DNA from: Streptomyces sp. YIM 121038
Lineage (GTDB): Bacteria > Actinomycetota > Actinomycetes > Streptomycetales > Streptomycetaceae
Direction of reading: 5' to 3'
Assembly (NCBI RefSeq): GCF_006088715.1
Contig: NZ_CP030771.1
Span: forward strand, 8,988,001 to 9,052,000
Length of the DNA stretch: 64,000 nucleotides
The notes beneath the pieces were generated by a model. It was not told the DNA's origin and searched no databases. It saw only the letters and a list, made by a program, of their open reading frames with translations. Position numbers and translations under genes: made by a program. Below are positions 23,134-30,535 of the stretch, piece by piece; within the stretch, counting starts at the first letter, position 1, and each line of letters starts with the position of its first letter.

Positions 23134-23778
23134 CTACGCTGCCATGCCTTGGCCGCGTCCGGGCTGGTAGTGCCGAAGGGCGAGCCAGGTGTCCGGGGTG
23201 TAGACGCACAGGCACCAGTCGCACTGCACGGCCCGGTCCGGGTACGCGTGCAGCGGCCGCCCGCACACGGCGCCGGTCGTGTCGGTGGCGATGCAGCGGC
23301 CGAGATATTGCGGCTCGTCGGGGTCGCGTCCGGGCTGGATGACGGCGTAGGCGCGGCCGACGAGGGTGCGGATGTCGGTGGCGAGGTCGGGGGCGGCGTA
23401 CCAGCGGGCGATCCAGTCGAGGTGTCCGTCGAGGGCCCGGGCGGCGATGGCGACGCGGTGTTCCAGGGAGACGGCGCGCGGGGGCGGGGCCATTCCGCGG
23501 GCGTCGTGCACGGCCGCGCGCCAGTCTTCGAGGACGCCGACGATGCCGCCCTCGGCGCGCAGGTCCAGGACCTCCTCGCGGAGCGGGAGCGGGGCTTCGG
23601 CGCGGGGGGTGCGGCCGCTGATGAAGGGGGCGCCGCGTCCTGGTGCGAGCCAGATCTCCAGCGCCGACCACAGGGTGGGGAGTTGGAGGAGGTGGCGGCT
23701 GGTGGCGCGTACGCAGGGGTCGCAGAGGAACCCTCCGTGAGGGAGGTCGTTGGTGGTGCAGTGTGGGCAGGTGGTCAT
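23134..23778 (-). CDS. Zinc-ribbon protein
   Basis: ATG 23778 (MTTCPHCTTNDLPHGGFLCD) gives 214 residues. An N-terminal treble-clef-like CPHC...CDPC pair binds zinc, a helical middle follows (EHRVAIAARALDGHLDWIAR), and a second Cys set near the C-terminus (GRCIATDTTGAVCGRPLHAY, then CDWCLCVYTPDTWLALR) makes another ribbon. Proteins of this layout are widespread in Streptomyces phages. Probably binds nucleic acid; role unknown. Confidence 0.68.
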   Translation of the reverse strand: MTTCPHCTTNDLPHGGFLCDPCVRATSRHLLQLPTLWSALEIWLAPGRGAPFISGRTPRAEAPLPLREEVLDLRAEGGIVGVLEDWRAAVHDARGMAPPPRAVSLEHRVAIAARALDGHLDWIARWYAAPDLATDIRTLVGRAYAVIQPGRDPDEPQYLGRCIATDTTGAVCGRPLHAYPDRAVQCDWCLCVYTPDTWLALRHYQPGRGQGMAA

Positions 23779-23874
23779 CGTCGTGCTCCGATGCGTGCAG
23801 AGGGCGTACGGTGATGCCACCGGTGGGGGCGCGCCTGGTCTGGGGAGATCGTGGGCGCGCCCCTTCGTCATGCG

Positions 23875-24096
23875 TCAGTCGTCCCAGCGGATGCCGTTGT
23901 TGGCGAAGGCGCGGACGATCGCGGGGTCGTCGAGGAAGAGCTGGAGCGAGTCGAGTTCTGTGTCCCAGTCCTCGGCTTGGAGGTTGGCGATCAAGTCGGT
24001 GAGTGTCTTCTCCTTGACCTCGTCGGACGCTCCGGCCCCGATGAGGGAGCGGGCGACCGGGTTGAAGAAGGTAAGTCCTGCGCTGCCGAATCCCAT
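23875..24096 (-). CDS. Small acidic unknown protein
   Basis: ATG 24096 is preferred because GGAGGA lies six bases upstream; the earlier ATG at 24102 directly abuts that site. 73 residues: MGFGSAGLTFFNPVARSLIG, then acidic helices (DEVKEKTLTDLIANLQAEDW, SLQLFLDDPAIVRAFANNGI). No family recognised. Confidence 0.6.
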   Translation of the reverse strand: MGFGSAGLTFFNPVARSLIGAGASDEVKEKTLTDLIANLQAEDWDTELDSLQLFLDDPAIVRAFANNGIRWDD

Positions 24097-24098
24097 GG

Positions 24099-24314
24099 TC
24101 ATTCCTCCGTGGCTGGCTGTTGGGTGGTCGTGGTGGTCCGCTCCATCAGCCGGTGCTCCCATCCGGGCTGCATCTCGCGGCGGGTGGCGAGCCGCTCAAG
24201 GGCTGCGGCCTTGGAGGCCCAGGTGCGCGGGACGCCCGTCGGGCGCTGCCAGGGCTGGCTCGGGGCGGGGCGGGACTGGATGAAGTAGGCGGTGGTGGTG
24301 CGCTCTTCGGGCAT
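24099..24314 (-). CDS. Small unknown protein
   Basis: 71 residues from ATG 24314: MPEERTTTAYFIQSRPAPSQ, then TGVPRTWASKAAALERLATR. The YFIQSRP start and helix suggest a small domain that recurs in phage early regions. Ten bases separate it from the upstream gene. Confidence 0.55.
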   Translation of the reverse strand: MPEERTTTAYFIQSRPAPSQPWQRPTGVPRTWASKAAALERLATRREMQPGWEHRLMERTTTTTQQPATEE

Positions 24315-24324
24315 GGTGATCCGT

Positions 24325-24825
24325 TCAGGTGGTGGGCGGGAGGATCGCGTCGTGGAGCTCGGCGAGGCGGGCGTCCCACCAGCGGGACACAGACGTGCCG
24401 AGCGGCGGGGGTCCGGCCGCGAGCCAGCGTTCGTACAGGTCGATGACGCGGCTGACGTTCTGCTCGGCGCTGCGGTGAAGGGCCGCGAAGACGCGGGCGG
24501 TCGTATCGGTCGCTGCCGGGCCGGGCTGATCGAGAGTGCCGAGGACGGCAACGGAGCATGCCCTGAAGCCTCGCTGCCAGTCGGTCACGTCTTCGTCGTC
24601 GGCGATGTGTACGGCGGCCCGCACGCGGGCGAGGGCGCCCTCGGCCTGCTCGGCGCGCCTCACGGCGCTGGCGCGTTCGGCCTCGGCCCGGTTGGACGTC
24701 TCGTGCGCGATGCGGAGGAGGTCCTCGGCCTGCTCCGCGCGGGTCTGCGCCTGCTCCAGCCCGGCGTACAGCTCGTCGAGGGCATCGTCGGTGACCGTGT
24801 CGGCGGTGTGGCGGGGCTCGGTCAT
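24325..24825 (-). CDS. Coiled-coil phage protein
   Basis: ATG 24825 overlaps the previous stop and gives 166 residues. Residues 15-75 are a charged coiled coil (ELYAGLEQAQTRAEQAEDLL). The second half (DWQRGFRACSVAVLGTLDQP, RVFAALHRSAEQNVSRVIDL) is helical. No family recognised; shares the coiled-coil style of neighbouring early genes. Confidence 0.58.
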   Translation of the reverse strand: MTEPRHTADTVTDDALDELYAGLEQAQTRAEQAEDLLRIAHETSNRAEAERASAVRRAEQAEGALARVRAAVHIADDEDVTDWQRGFRACSVAVLGTLDQPGPAATDTTARVFAALHRSAEQNVSRVIDLYERWLAAGPPPLGTSVSRWWDARLAELHDAILPPTT

Positions 24826-25154
24826 GCTGCGGTCCCGTGGTCGAAGTCGGCCTCCAGGGAGGCGATCACGGCGCGCTCGTAGGCGTCGAGCGGGGCCCCG
24901 TCCCGGAGCGTGCGGGCGGCTGCCGGGCGGGTGCAGTCGGGTGCGGGCCGGGCGGCGAGCTCCGCGCAGCGGGCGTGGACGCGGGCCCGGCGGTCGAGCA
25001 CGGCCTCGCGGCGCCCGCACCAGGCGAGGAACGCAGCGCCGTAGACGGTGGCGAAGGCAGCGGGCCAGTACGGCGTTGCGGCGGTGGCCGCGGTGGCGAC
25101 GAGGAGGGTGAAGGCGCCGGCGCGGCAGGCGAGGGCGCGGTGGTGTGGGGTCAT
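24822..25154 (-). CDS. Small membrane protein
   Basis: 110 residues. ACRAGAFTLLVATAATAATP and WPAAFATVYGAAFLAWCGRR form two hydrophobic helices, followed by a basic and then acidic cytoplasmic tail. ATGA overlaps at both ends. Function unknown. Confidence 0.6.
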   Translation of the reverse strand: MTPHHRALACRAGAFTLLVATAATAATPYWPAAFATVYGAAFLAWCGRREAVLDRRARVHARCAELAARPAPDCTRPAAARTLRDGAPLDAYERAVIASLEADFDHGTAA

Positions 25155-25573
25155 GGCTGGCTCCCGAGGATCGCGCGGGCGACGGCGAGGGCGTGGTCGC
25201 CGTCGATGGCGACGGCGTGTTCGTCGGTGCCGTCCTGCGCGATACGTCCGGCGATGACGTCGGCTTCCAGGTCCAGCCAGTCGGCGAGGGCGAGGCCGAC
25301 GGTCGGGTCCATGGCGGCGGCGTACTGGCCGTGTCGGGTGCGCATGCCGGGGTGGCCGTCGCGTCCGGTGCCGTGGGTGAGCCGTGCGCCGGGGCCGTTG
25401 GGGTTCTCTGCGTACAGGTAGCCGGAGCCGAAGCCGGGGCGTTCCGCGAAGTGCCAGCGGGTGGTGGGCTTGCCGCCCCTGTCGAGTGGTGCGGACGTGG
25501 CGGTGGATGCGGCGGTGGCGAGGGCGCGCAGTGTGGCGGCTGCGGTGCGGATTTCGTCGGTGGGGCTGGTCAT
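25151..25573 (-). CDS. Unknown protein common in Streptomyces mobile DNA
   Basis: 140 residues. EIRTAAATLRALATAAST at the start, a beta region (RWHFAERPGFGSGYLYAENP), GQYAAAMDPTVGLALADWLD and a final AVAIDGDHALAVARAILGSQ. The phrase with MDPTVGLALADWLD is shared by many Streptomyces phage and plasmid proteins of unknown function. Coupled to its neighbours. Confidence 0.65.
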   Translation of the reverse strand: MTSPTDEIRTAAATLRALATAASTATSAPLDRGGKPTTRWHFAERPGFGSGYLYAENPNGPGARLTHGTGRDGHPGMRTRHGQYAAAMDPTVGLALADWLDLEADVIAGRIAQDGTDEHAVAIDGDHALAVARAILGSQP

Positions 25574-25773
25574 GGGCTGACCTCGATCTCTGAGAGCGGG
25601 ACGCGGCGTTCGAGCTGGCGGTGGAGTTGGCGGACCCGGGCTGTGGCGCCGGGGTCGCGGCGTGAGAGGGAGCGGAGGGCGGGAGCGGGGAGTTGGTTCC
25701 AGCAGGTCCAGCAGAGGTACTGGTGGGGGCGGCGGGTGCTGTGGCAGGTGGGGTTGGGGCAGGGCGTGGTCAT
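25570..25773 (-). CDS. Small zinc-ribbon protein
   Basis: 67 residues: MTTPCPNPTCHSTRRPHQYL then CWTCWNQLPAPALRSLSRRD. CPNPTC and CWTC make one zinc site, and a helical, Arg-rich tail follows. Four-base overlaps on both sides. Confidence 0.62.
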   Translation of the reverse strand: MTTPCPNPTCHSTRRPHQYLCWTCWNQLPAPALRSLSRRDPGATARVRQLHRQLERRVPLSEIEVSP

Positions 25774-25919
25774 CGCTGCTCGCCCGTTCGGCGCCGTAGC
25801 TCGTCCTGTGCGGCGAGGCGCTGCTGTGCTTCGGTGAGGCACTCGCGGTACGGCTTGCCGGTCTCGGCTTGGATCTGGCGGGCGAGCTTCTGTGCGGGGG
25901 TGCGCTTCTTCTTGGTCAC
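25770..25919 (-). CDS. Tiny basic protein
   Basis: GTG 25919, 49 residues: VTKKKRTPAQKLARQIQAET then GKPYRECLTEAQQRLAAQDE. The KLARxIQxETGxxYxECL pattern recurs in short Streptomyces proteins and looks like a helix-turn-helix fragment. GTGA overlap with the upstream gene. Confidence 0.58.
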   Translation of the reverse strand: MTKKKRTPAQKLARQIQAETGKPYRECLTEAQQRLAAQDELRRRTGEQR

Positions 25920-26182
25920 GGCTGACTCCTGGTGCGAGTGGGGCGGCGAGGGCCTGAGCGCCCGTCTGGGGCGCGTGTGCGGTGCCGGGCGTGGATTCGG
26001 GCCTGGAGGCGTCCGCGAGCCCAGGAGGGGCGCCTGGGGCCGCTCCTGACGGCATTCCAGGCCCACGCGACGGCGGCGGTCAGGGCCGCGAAGAGCAGCG
26101 CGGCGGCCGCGGCGAGGCCGATGACCCACCAGAAGAGGGCCCGGAGCAGGACGAGGGCGGTCTCGATGGCCTCGCCGATCAC
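25916..26182 (-). CDS. Small single-pass membrane protein with basic tail
   Basis: 88 residues. TALVLLRALFWWVIGLAAAA and LLFAALTAAVAWAWNAV form one long or two short membrane helices; the rest is strongly basic (RPSWARGRLQARIHARHRTR). Coupled by four-base overlap at both ends. Function unknown. Confidence 0.58.
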   Translation of the reverse strand: MIGEAIETALVLLRALFWWVIGLAAAAALLFAALTAAVAWAWNAVRSGPRRPSWARGRLQARIHARHRTRAPDGRSGPRRPTRTRSQP

Positions 26183-27336
26183 GTCGCTCCCGCCTCGCCG
26201 CCGAGCACCCGCCGCTTGGCGACCTCGATGAGGGCTCCGAGCGCCTGCTCGGCCTCCGGGCTCAGGTCCGGTGCGGCGTGGACCATGACGACGACCTCGT
26301 CCTGTTGCGCGCCGTCCTCGGCGTGGCAGGGGCAGATGCAGCGGGCCCCGCAGACCTTGCAGGTGCCCGCGACCTTGGTCGTGCCGTCGTACCGCCGTGC
26401 CTCGGTCTGGCAGTACTCGTGTCCGGTGCGCCCGTCGGGGATGACGGTGTCTCCGTGATGGCAGCCGGTGGACAGGTACACGTGCGCGCCGTCGTCCTGC
26501 TGCGCCTCGTCGGCCATGCGGCGGAGCCTGACCTCAGCGTCGATGAGCGCCCGCTGCTCCGTCGCGGTGGGGTACGACGGGTTCAGTTCGCCCTCGACGT
26601 ACTCGCGGCGCATCTCCTTGACCGCGTCGGCGGCCTCGTGGAGCACTGCGGCCTTGTCGGCGGGTGCGGGGAGGACGGCCAGCACCGCGTCGGCGATCTG
26701 CCGCGCTGCCTGGTCCGGGATCTGGCCGCTGTAGATCTCGTGCATCTTGGCGACTGCGGCGGCATGGGCGCGGTCGCGGAGGTCCCGGTCGGCGGGCGCA
26801 GACGACGCGGCGGCCTGCTCCAGCTCGGCGATCCGGGCGCGTTGCTGGGAGACGTCCCGGATCAGGTCCGCCCACTCCGCCTGCGGGTCGGCGGCGAGGG
26901 CGGTGACGAGGTCGTCGTGGCTGTCGGCGAGGTCCTGGCGGGCCTGGTCCCGCTCGGCGCGGAGGTCGGCCTGCTCGGCGTCCGCCACCGCCAGGACGGC
27001 GCGGGTGATCGCCTCGTAGAACGGGCTGTTCCCGTATGCGGCGTCGCCCGCGGTGCGGATCGCTGCCGCGTACCGGTCGCGGCGCCCGGCGTCGGGCACC
27101 GCGGGCGCAGACGGGACGGCGACGGGGCGGGCCATGAAGGCGTGAGCCCAGTCCTGCGTGTACTCGCAGGCCGGGTCCGGGCAGATCCAGCCCGAGTGCG
27201 TAGCGTCAAGCACTGGCGTCATCCCACTCGCGTGCAGGGCACCGCACGTGAACGGATGCATCGGGCCCGCCTGCTGAAACTGGTTGAGCGCTTCGACTTG
27301 CTCTGAGGTCCACGGCGCGTGGATCAGCTCAGTCAT
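26179..27336 (-). CDS. Unknown 385-residue protein with two zinc-binding regions
   Basis: N-terminal segment with CGALHASG and CPDPACEYTQDWAHAFMARP, a central charged coiled coil (ADLRAERDQARQDLADSHDD and LIRDVSQQRARIAELEQAAA), and a C-terminal Cys/His cluster (GCHHGDTVIPDG, GTCKVCGARCICPCHAEDGA). It starts MTELIHAPWTSEQVEALNQF, a widely conserved Streptomyces phage phrase. The last helices (SPEAEQALGALIEVAKRRVL) follow. Probably a nucleic-acid- or protein-binding early protein; no function known. Confidence 0.65.
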   Translation of the reverse strand: MTELIHAPWTSEQVEALNQFQQAGPMHPFTCGALHASGMTPVLDATHSGWICPDPACEYTQDWAHAFMARPVAVPSAPAVPDAGRRDRYAAAIRTAGDAAYGNSPFYEAITRAVLAVADAEQADLRAERDQARQDLADSHDDLVTALAADPQAEWADLIRDVSQQRARIAELEQAAASSAPADRDLRDRAHAAAVAKMHEIYSGQIPDQAARQIADAVLAVLPAPADKAAVLHEAADAVKEMRREYVEGELNPSYPTATEQRALIDAEVRLRRMADEAQQDDGAHVYLSTGCHHGDTVIPDGRTGHEYCQTEARRYDGTTKVAGTCKVCGARCICPCHAEDGAQQDEVVVMVHAAPDLSPEAEQALGALIEVAKRRVLGGEAGAT

Positions 27337-27411
27337 GGTCGTCTCCAGGTGTTGTGTGGTGTGCTTGGTGGTGCGGCCGCCCCGATACCCGCGGGGCGGC
27401 CGTCCTGCTGC

Positions 27412-27927
27412 TCACGCCTGCGCGGCCAGACGGTGCAGCGCAGCGATCAGGGCGTCGAGCTCGGCGACGGGCACGTACACCGGATCCGTCGGGGTGTAGA
27501 AGCTGACGACGCGGCCGTCGGGCGTCCCCGGAATGCCGATGTGGACGTAGTCGCCGTCAGCGTCGGTGTACCGGTACGGCTCGCACGGCTTCAGGGCCGA
27601 CGGCTCGTCGACCGGCACCCACTGCTGGACGACGACGGGCCGCTCCTCGACCTCGACGGCCTCGACCGTGGGCCCGTACCAGCCGTAGTCGTCCGGGCCT
27701 CCGTCGCCGACCTCGAAGTCCCCGACGTCGATGGGCGCCTGGTACTCGACGGCGTACGTCCGGCCGTCGTCGGGCGCGGTGAAGATCACGCGGCGTAGGG
27801 CGGTGTACTTCAGGTTCGTGACGTGCTCGTCGGCGAGGAGGACGTCGCTGTACTCGACGTCGTCGGGCTGGTCGGGCGGGACGCCGAGGGCGGCGAGCTG
27901 CTCGCGGGTGAAGTGGCGGTCGGTCAT
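27412..27927 (-). CDS. Unknown acidic beta-rich protein
   Basis: ATG 27927 gives 171 residues (MTDRHFTREQLAALGVPPDQ). The body is rich in Asp, Val and Tyr with strands RRVIFTAPDDGRTYAVEYQA and EEVEERPVVV-like segments around QQWVPVDEPSA, ending with a helix DALIAALHRLAAQA. No family recognised; comparable proteins are common in Streptomyces phage early regions. Confidence 0.6.
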   Translation of the reverse strand: MTDRHFTREQLAALGVPPDQPDDVEYSDVLLADEHVTNLKYTALRRVIFTAPDDGRTYAVEYQAPIDVGDFEVGDGGPDDYGWYGPTVEAVEVEERPVVVQQWVPVDEPSALKPCEPYRYTDADGDYVHIGIPGTPDGRVVSFYTPTDPVYVPVAELDALIAALHRLAAQA

Positions 27928-27977
27928 GGTGCTCCTTCGTGGTGCCGGGTCGGTGGTCGGGCGCCGCGCCCGGGGGT

Positions 27978-28184
27978 TCACGGGGTGGTCTTGCAGGCGG
28001 GGCACAGGTCGACGAGCCGGCCATCGCGGCGGCGCCGCACCCAGCCGTCCCGTCGGCCGTCGGCCCGCACCTGCGCGGCGGTCAGAGAGCCGAGCCTGGC
28101 GCTGATCGCTGCCGAGTCGGGGCAGTCGCTGGCCTTGTCGGGGCCGTCGCAGGCGATCTCGAAGCCGAGGTCGTGCGCGGTCAC
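27978..28184 (-). CDS. Small Cys-containing protein
   Basis: GTG 28184 overlaps the previous stop (GTGA) and gives 68 residues: VTAHDLGFEIACDGPDKASD, then ARLGSLTAAQVRADGRRDGW and a final DLCPACKTTP. The order C-D-G...C...W-x-R...C-P-x-C suggests a small zinc domain of a type frequent in Streptomyces phages. Confidence 0.62.
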   Translation of the reverse strand: MTAHDLGFEIACDGPDKASDCPDSAAISARLGSLTAAQVRADGRRDGWVRRRRDGRLVDLCPACKTTP

Positions 28185-28906
28185 CGCTGCACCGCTTCGT
28201 CGAAGCCCGCGGCCAGGAACTCGCGGACCGCCTGATCACCGCGGCCGGTCTCGGCGTCCCGCTTGGCGAGCTGGCCGAGGAGGTACCTCCGCTGGTGCTG
28301 GAGGCGGCGGACTTCGGCGACGAGCGCGGTCACGTCCTGCTGCGCGTGCCGCACGAACTCCTCGTCCGCTGCCGCCTGGCGGCCCGCCCCGAAGGCGAGG
28401 TCACCGACACCCTGGAGGTACGGGCCGGAGACGTTGGCGAAGAAGTGGCGGCCGCTGTCGGGGTGGCGGTCCCAGGGGCCGTCGGTGGCAGCGGTGGCGC
28501 GGGCGTCGATCTGGGTGAGCTGCTCGTCGGTCAGCGGGGCGGGGGCTTCCCCCGCAGGGGCAGGCTGTTCCTCAGCCACCGGCGCGGCTGCGGAGGCCGT
28601 GCGTCGGTCGATGGCCTGTACCCACGCGACGGCGACCGCAGCGACCTGGACCAGCTCCGCGCGCAGCCGGGCCGGGTCCTCCTCGGCGAGGGCCTCGTAC
28701 ACCTCCTCCAAGAGGATCGCGCGCCAGTCGGGGCCGCCGTTGGCGGCGAGGTGCTGGCACTGTGCGCGGGCCTTGTCGGCGCGGGCACGCATCACGGGGC
28801 CGCCGGTGCCGTCTCGGTGGTTCTGTTCGCCGAACGTGGTGTCCTGGCGGGTGCGTTCGGTGCGGATCTCGACGAGGACGGTGTTGAGGGTGCGCTGGTT
28901 GGTCAT
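28181..28906 (-). CDS. MazG-like NTP-pyrophosphohydrolase domain fused to an Ea22-like domain
   Basis: 241 residues. The first ~100 (VLVEIRTERTRQDTTFGEQN, LLEEVYEALAEEDPARLRAE, LVQVAAVAVAWVQAIDRR) have the EExxEA-type pattern and helix order of all-alpha NTP pyrophosphatases, which may cleanse or limit nucleotides during infection. The second half (DARATAATDGPWDRHP, ANVSGPYL, DEEFVRHAQQDVTALVAEVR) resembles the Ea22/ead family of phage early proteins. The combination in one chain is unusual. It is coupled by GTGA to the next gene. Metal-binding residues of the MazG part are only partly recognisable. Confidence 0.7.
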   Translation of the reverse strand: MTNQRTLNTVLVEIRTERTRQDTTFGEQNHRDGTGGPVMRARADKARAQCQHLAANGGPDWRAILLEEVYEALAEEDPARLRAELVQVAAVAVAWVQAIDRRTASAAAPVAEEQPAPAGEAPAPLTDEQLTQIDARATAATDGPWDRHPDSGRHFFANVSGPYLQGVGDLAFGAGRQAAADEEFVRHAQQDVTALVAEVRRLQHQRRYLLGQLAKRDAETGRGDQAVREFLAAGFDEAVQR

Positions 28907-28963
28907 GTGCTGCTCCCTGGGGTTGTGGTGTGTGTTGGTTGGTGGGGTGGCTGGTTGGAGCGG

Positions 28964-29290
28964 TCAGACGGTGTCGTGGCCGCCGCGGGCCGAATCGGGG
29001 CCCGGGGGCCCTTCGGCTGCGAGGGCGAGGCAGTCGGCATCTGGGGGCCGCCATCCGGCGTCGAGGAGGCAGGCAACGATGCGGCGGGCGGCACATTCGG
29101 CGGAGTCGTCGGGGCCGTAGGTGGGGAAGGAGTCTGGGCTTTCGGCGCGTGCGGCACGGACTTCGAGGAGTGCCCAGATGCGTGTGGTGACGATGTCTTC
29201 GGCGATCTTGAGTCCGGTCTGGCCGTGGGCGTAGCCGGTGCGGGCGAGGGGGCATTCGACGTTGGTCATGCGGGGGTCGTTGGGGTTCAT
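28964..29290 (-). CDS. Unknown protein downstream of the replication gene
   Basis: 108 residues from ATG 29290, which overlaps the stop of the initiator-like gene (ATGA). MTNVECPLARTGYAHGQTGL is an internal alternative start. The middle (GLKIAEDIVTTRIWALLEVR, DSAECAARRIVACLLDAGWR) is helical, ending in a flexible Gly/Pro tail. No family recognised. Confidence 0.55.
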   Translation of the reverse strand: MNPNDPRMTNVECPLARTGYAHGQTGLKIAEDIVTTRIWALLEVRAARAESPDSFPTYGPDDSAECAARRIVACLLDAGWRPPDADCLALAAEGPPGPDSARGGHDTV

Positions 29291-30132
29291 CCGGCTTCTC
29301 CGGTGTCGTGGTCGGTGGCGGGGTCGACGAGGCGGAGTTCGGGGCAGTGGGCGTGGGTGGTGCGGCCGGGGCGGGGGAGCATCGGTTTGCGGCAGCGGGC
29401 GCAGCGGATGAAGTCGCTCGGCGGCGGGTCTGCTCTTGGCTCGTCTTGGTGATCGATTTCGGGGGCGGCGGACCCAACCACCTGAGGTTGGAAGATCACC
29501 TCAGCCCCGTCTTGGGAAGTCCCTTGGGAAGTACCTGGGTTGTTCGGGGGGCGGTCCCCCGAACTCAACGGGGGGCGGTCCCCCGAACTCCAACGGGGGG
29601 CGGTCCCCCGAACTTCGTTCTCCGTACCGTCGGTAAGTTCCGGGGGCGGTCCCCCGAACTTCGGGTCTGCAAGTTCGGGGGACCGCCCCCCGAACTTTGG
29701 GCCCTGCTCGTCGGCCCACGGAGCGCTCTTTCGGCCGGAGCGCGTGCGCTTCGTGGCATCGAGATGGGCGAGCGCGGCACCCCAGTCGGGCCGGGGGGAC
29801 ATGACCAGGGCGTACAGGTTCGGGCGGCCTCGGCGCCGCTCGCCGACGACGACCAGCACGCCCGCGTGCTCGGCGGCGTCCAGGTAGCGCCGGGTGTCCT
29901 TCTCGTCGGCGCAGGCCGCCTTGGCGAGGTCCTGGATGCGGATCGGTCGGCCGTCGGAGAAGCGGAGCTGCCCGGCCGCGTTGGCCATGGCGCGGAGGGC
30001 GTAGAGGAGCGTGGGCAGCCCGGAGCGCCGGAGGGCGGGGGGCATGCTGCGGGTCCACTTCCAGGCGAGGGCGTTACCGAAGGCGTTCGGCACACTGCCG
30101 CTGGCGCGGGTGTCCTGCTCCTCGTTGCTCAA
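29287..30132 (-). CDS. Replication-initiator-like protein containing the iteron array
   Basis: 281 residues from a TTG at 30132. The N-terminal ~110 residues (WKWTRSMPPALRRSGLPTLL, YALRAMANAAGQLRFSDGRP, IRIQDLAKAACADEKDTRRY, LDAAEHAGVLVVVGERRRGR) form a winged helix-turn-helix of the type in phage replication organisers. The middle (about 140-200) is low-complexity and is encoded by repeated DNA. A C-terminal zinc ribbon follows (FIRCARCRKPMLPRPGRTTH, then HCPEL). As in lambda O, an origin-binding protein whose gene contains its own origin is the best reading. Upstream lies a divergent promoter region shared with an antitoxin gene. The start codon is uncertain; a GTG 13 codons inside is possible. 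Confidence 0.68.
   Translation of the reverse strand: MSNEEQDTRASGSVPNAFGNALAWKWTRSMPPALRRSGLPTLLYALRAMANAAGQLRFSDGRPIRIQDLAKAACADEKDTRRYLDAAEHAGVLVVVGERRRGRPNLYALVMSPRPDWGAALAHLDATKRTRSGRKSAPWADEQGPKFGGRSPELADPKFGGPPPELTDGTENEVRGTAPRWSSGDRPPLSSGDRPPNNPGTSQGTSQDGAEVIFQPQVVGSAAPEIDHQDEPRADPPPSDFIRCARCRKPMLPRPGRTTHAHCPELRLVDPATDHDTGEAG
29542..29696. repeat. Five iteron-like repeats, probable phage replication origin
   Basis: On the minus strand the unit is AGTTCGGGGGACCGCCCCCC followed by GAACT-like bases. Full or near-full copies end (plus strand GAACT) at 29565, 29589, 29614, 29660 and 29696; the last is in the opposite central orientation (GGCGGTC instead of GACCGCC on the same strand). Spacings are 24, 25, 46 and 36 bases. 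Each unit is itself an interrupted palindrome. The copies are read in all three frames of the surrounding gene, so the DNA, not the protein, is what repeats. This is the pattern of initiator-binding iterons. Confidence 0.75.
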
Positions 30133-30221
30133 CTCGTGCTCTTCTCTGAGGCGTTCCGGTCAGGGCGTGACTGCGGAGGCCCCAGTTCAGGGCGGTCTCT
30201 CGTGTCGCTCCTGCGTCTCAG

Positions 30222-30279
30222 ATCCTACCGGATTTGTGTACACATGTGGACCTTGGTGTACCACGGCTACCATGTGTGT
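30222..30279. promoter_or_regulatory. Divergent promoter/operator region, initiator gene versus antitoxin gene
   Basis: Contains TGTGTACACA (30234-30243), GGTGTACC and CATGTGTGTATG, several overlapping GTGTAC half-sites such as antitoxin operators often have. TACCAT ends seven bases before the antitoxin ATG and could be a -10, giving an almost leaderless mRNA. On the minus strand TAGGAT (complement of 30222-30227) could be a -10 for the initiator gene. Confidence 0.5.
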
Positions 30280-30474
30280 ATGCCTGCGACCACAAGCGCC
30301 GAGATCGGGGTCCGCGAACTGCGCGCGACGCTGTCCGAAGTCCTGAACGACACCGCCGTGCGCGGCCGCATCACCTACGTGACCAGCCACGGCCGCCGCG
30401 TCGCCGCGATCGTGCCGGTGCCCGACGCGGAGGCCGTTGAGACGAAGAGGCAGGCGCCGCCCGCCGAGTCCTGA
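30280..30474 (+). CDS. Phd/YefM-type antitoxin without adjacent toxin
   Basis: 64 residues, MPATTSAEIGVRELRATLSE then VLNDTAVRGRITYVTSHGRR and VAAIVPVPDAEA. This is the Phd/YefM N-terminal DNA-binding and dimerisation fold (REL-R..LSE-VL then I-Y-VT-..GR-VAAIVP). The usual C-terminal toxin-neutralising helix is reduced to about a dozen polar residues. No toxin frame follows; a strong terminator comes 24 bases downstream. It is the only plus-strand gene between 22.8 and 41.8 kb. Likely a regulator of the divergent initiator promoter or a partner of a host toxin. Confidence 0.85.
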   Translation: MPATTSAEIGVRELRATLSEVLNDTAVRGRITYVTSHGRRVAAIVPVPDAEAVETKRQAPPAES

Positions 30475-30497
30475 CACCGCTCTCTCCCCTCTGTCTG

Positions 30498-30522
30498 GCC
30501 CCGCACCGTGCTGGTGCGGGGC
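30498..30522. terminator. Terminator between antitoxin gene and minus-strand gene
   Basis: GCCCCGCAC (30498-30506) and GTGCGGGGC (30514-30522) form a perfect 9-bp stem with a seven-base loop. It lies between convergent genes and probably serves both strands. Confidence 0.75.
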
Positions 30523-30535
30523 TTCGTGCTGCCGG

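Noticed and set aside
29542..29696. Possible CRISPR array
   Set aside because: The repeats are palindromic with irregular short spacings (24, 25, 46, 36 between units), no true spacers of constant length and no cas genes, and they lie inside a coding gene.
29308..30279. Plus-strand frame continuous with the antitoxin, suggesting a large fusion protein
   Set aside because: The upstream part is antisense to the initiator-like gene and its iterons. The antitoxin has its own ATG at 30280 behind operator and promoter elements.
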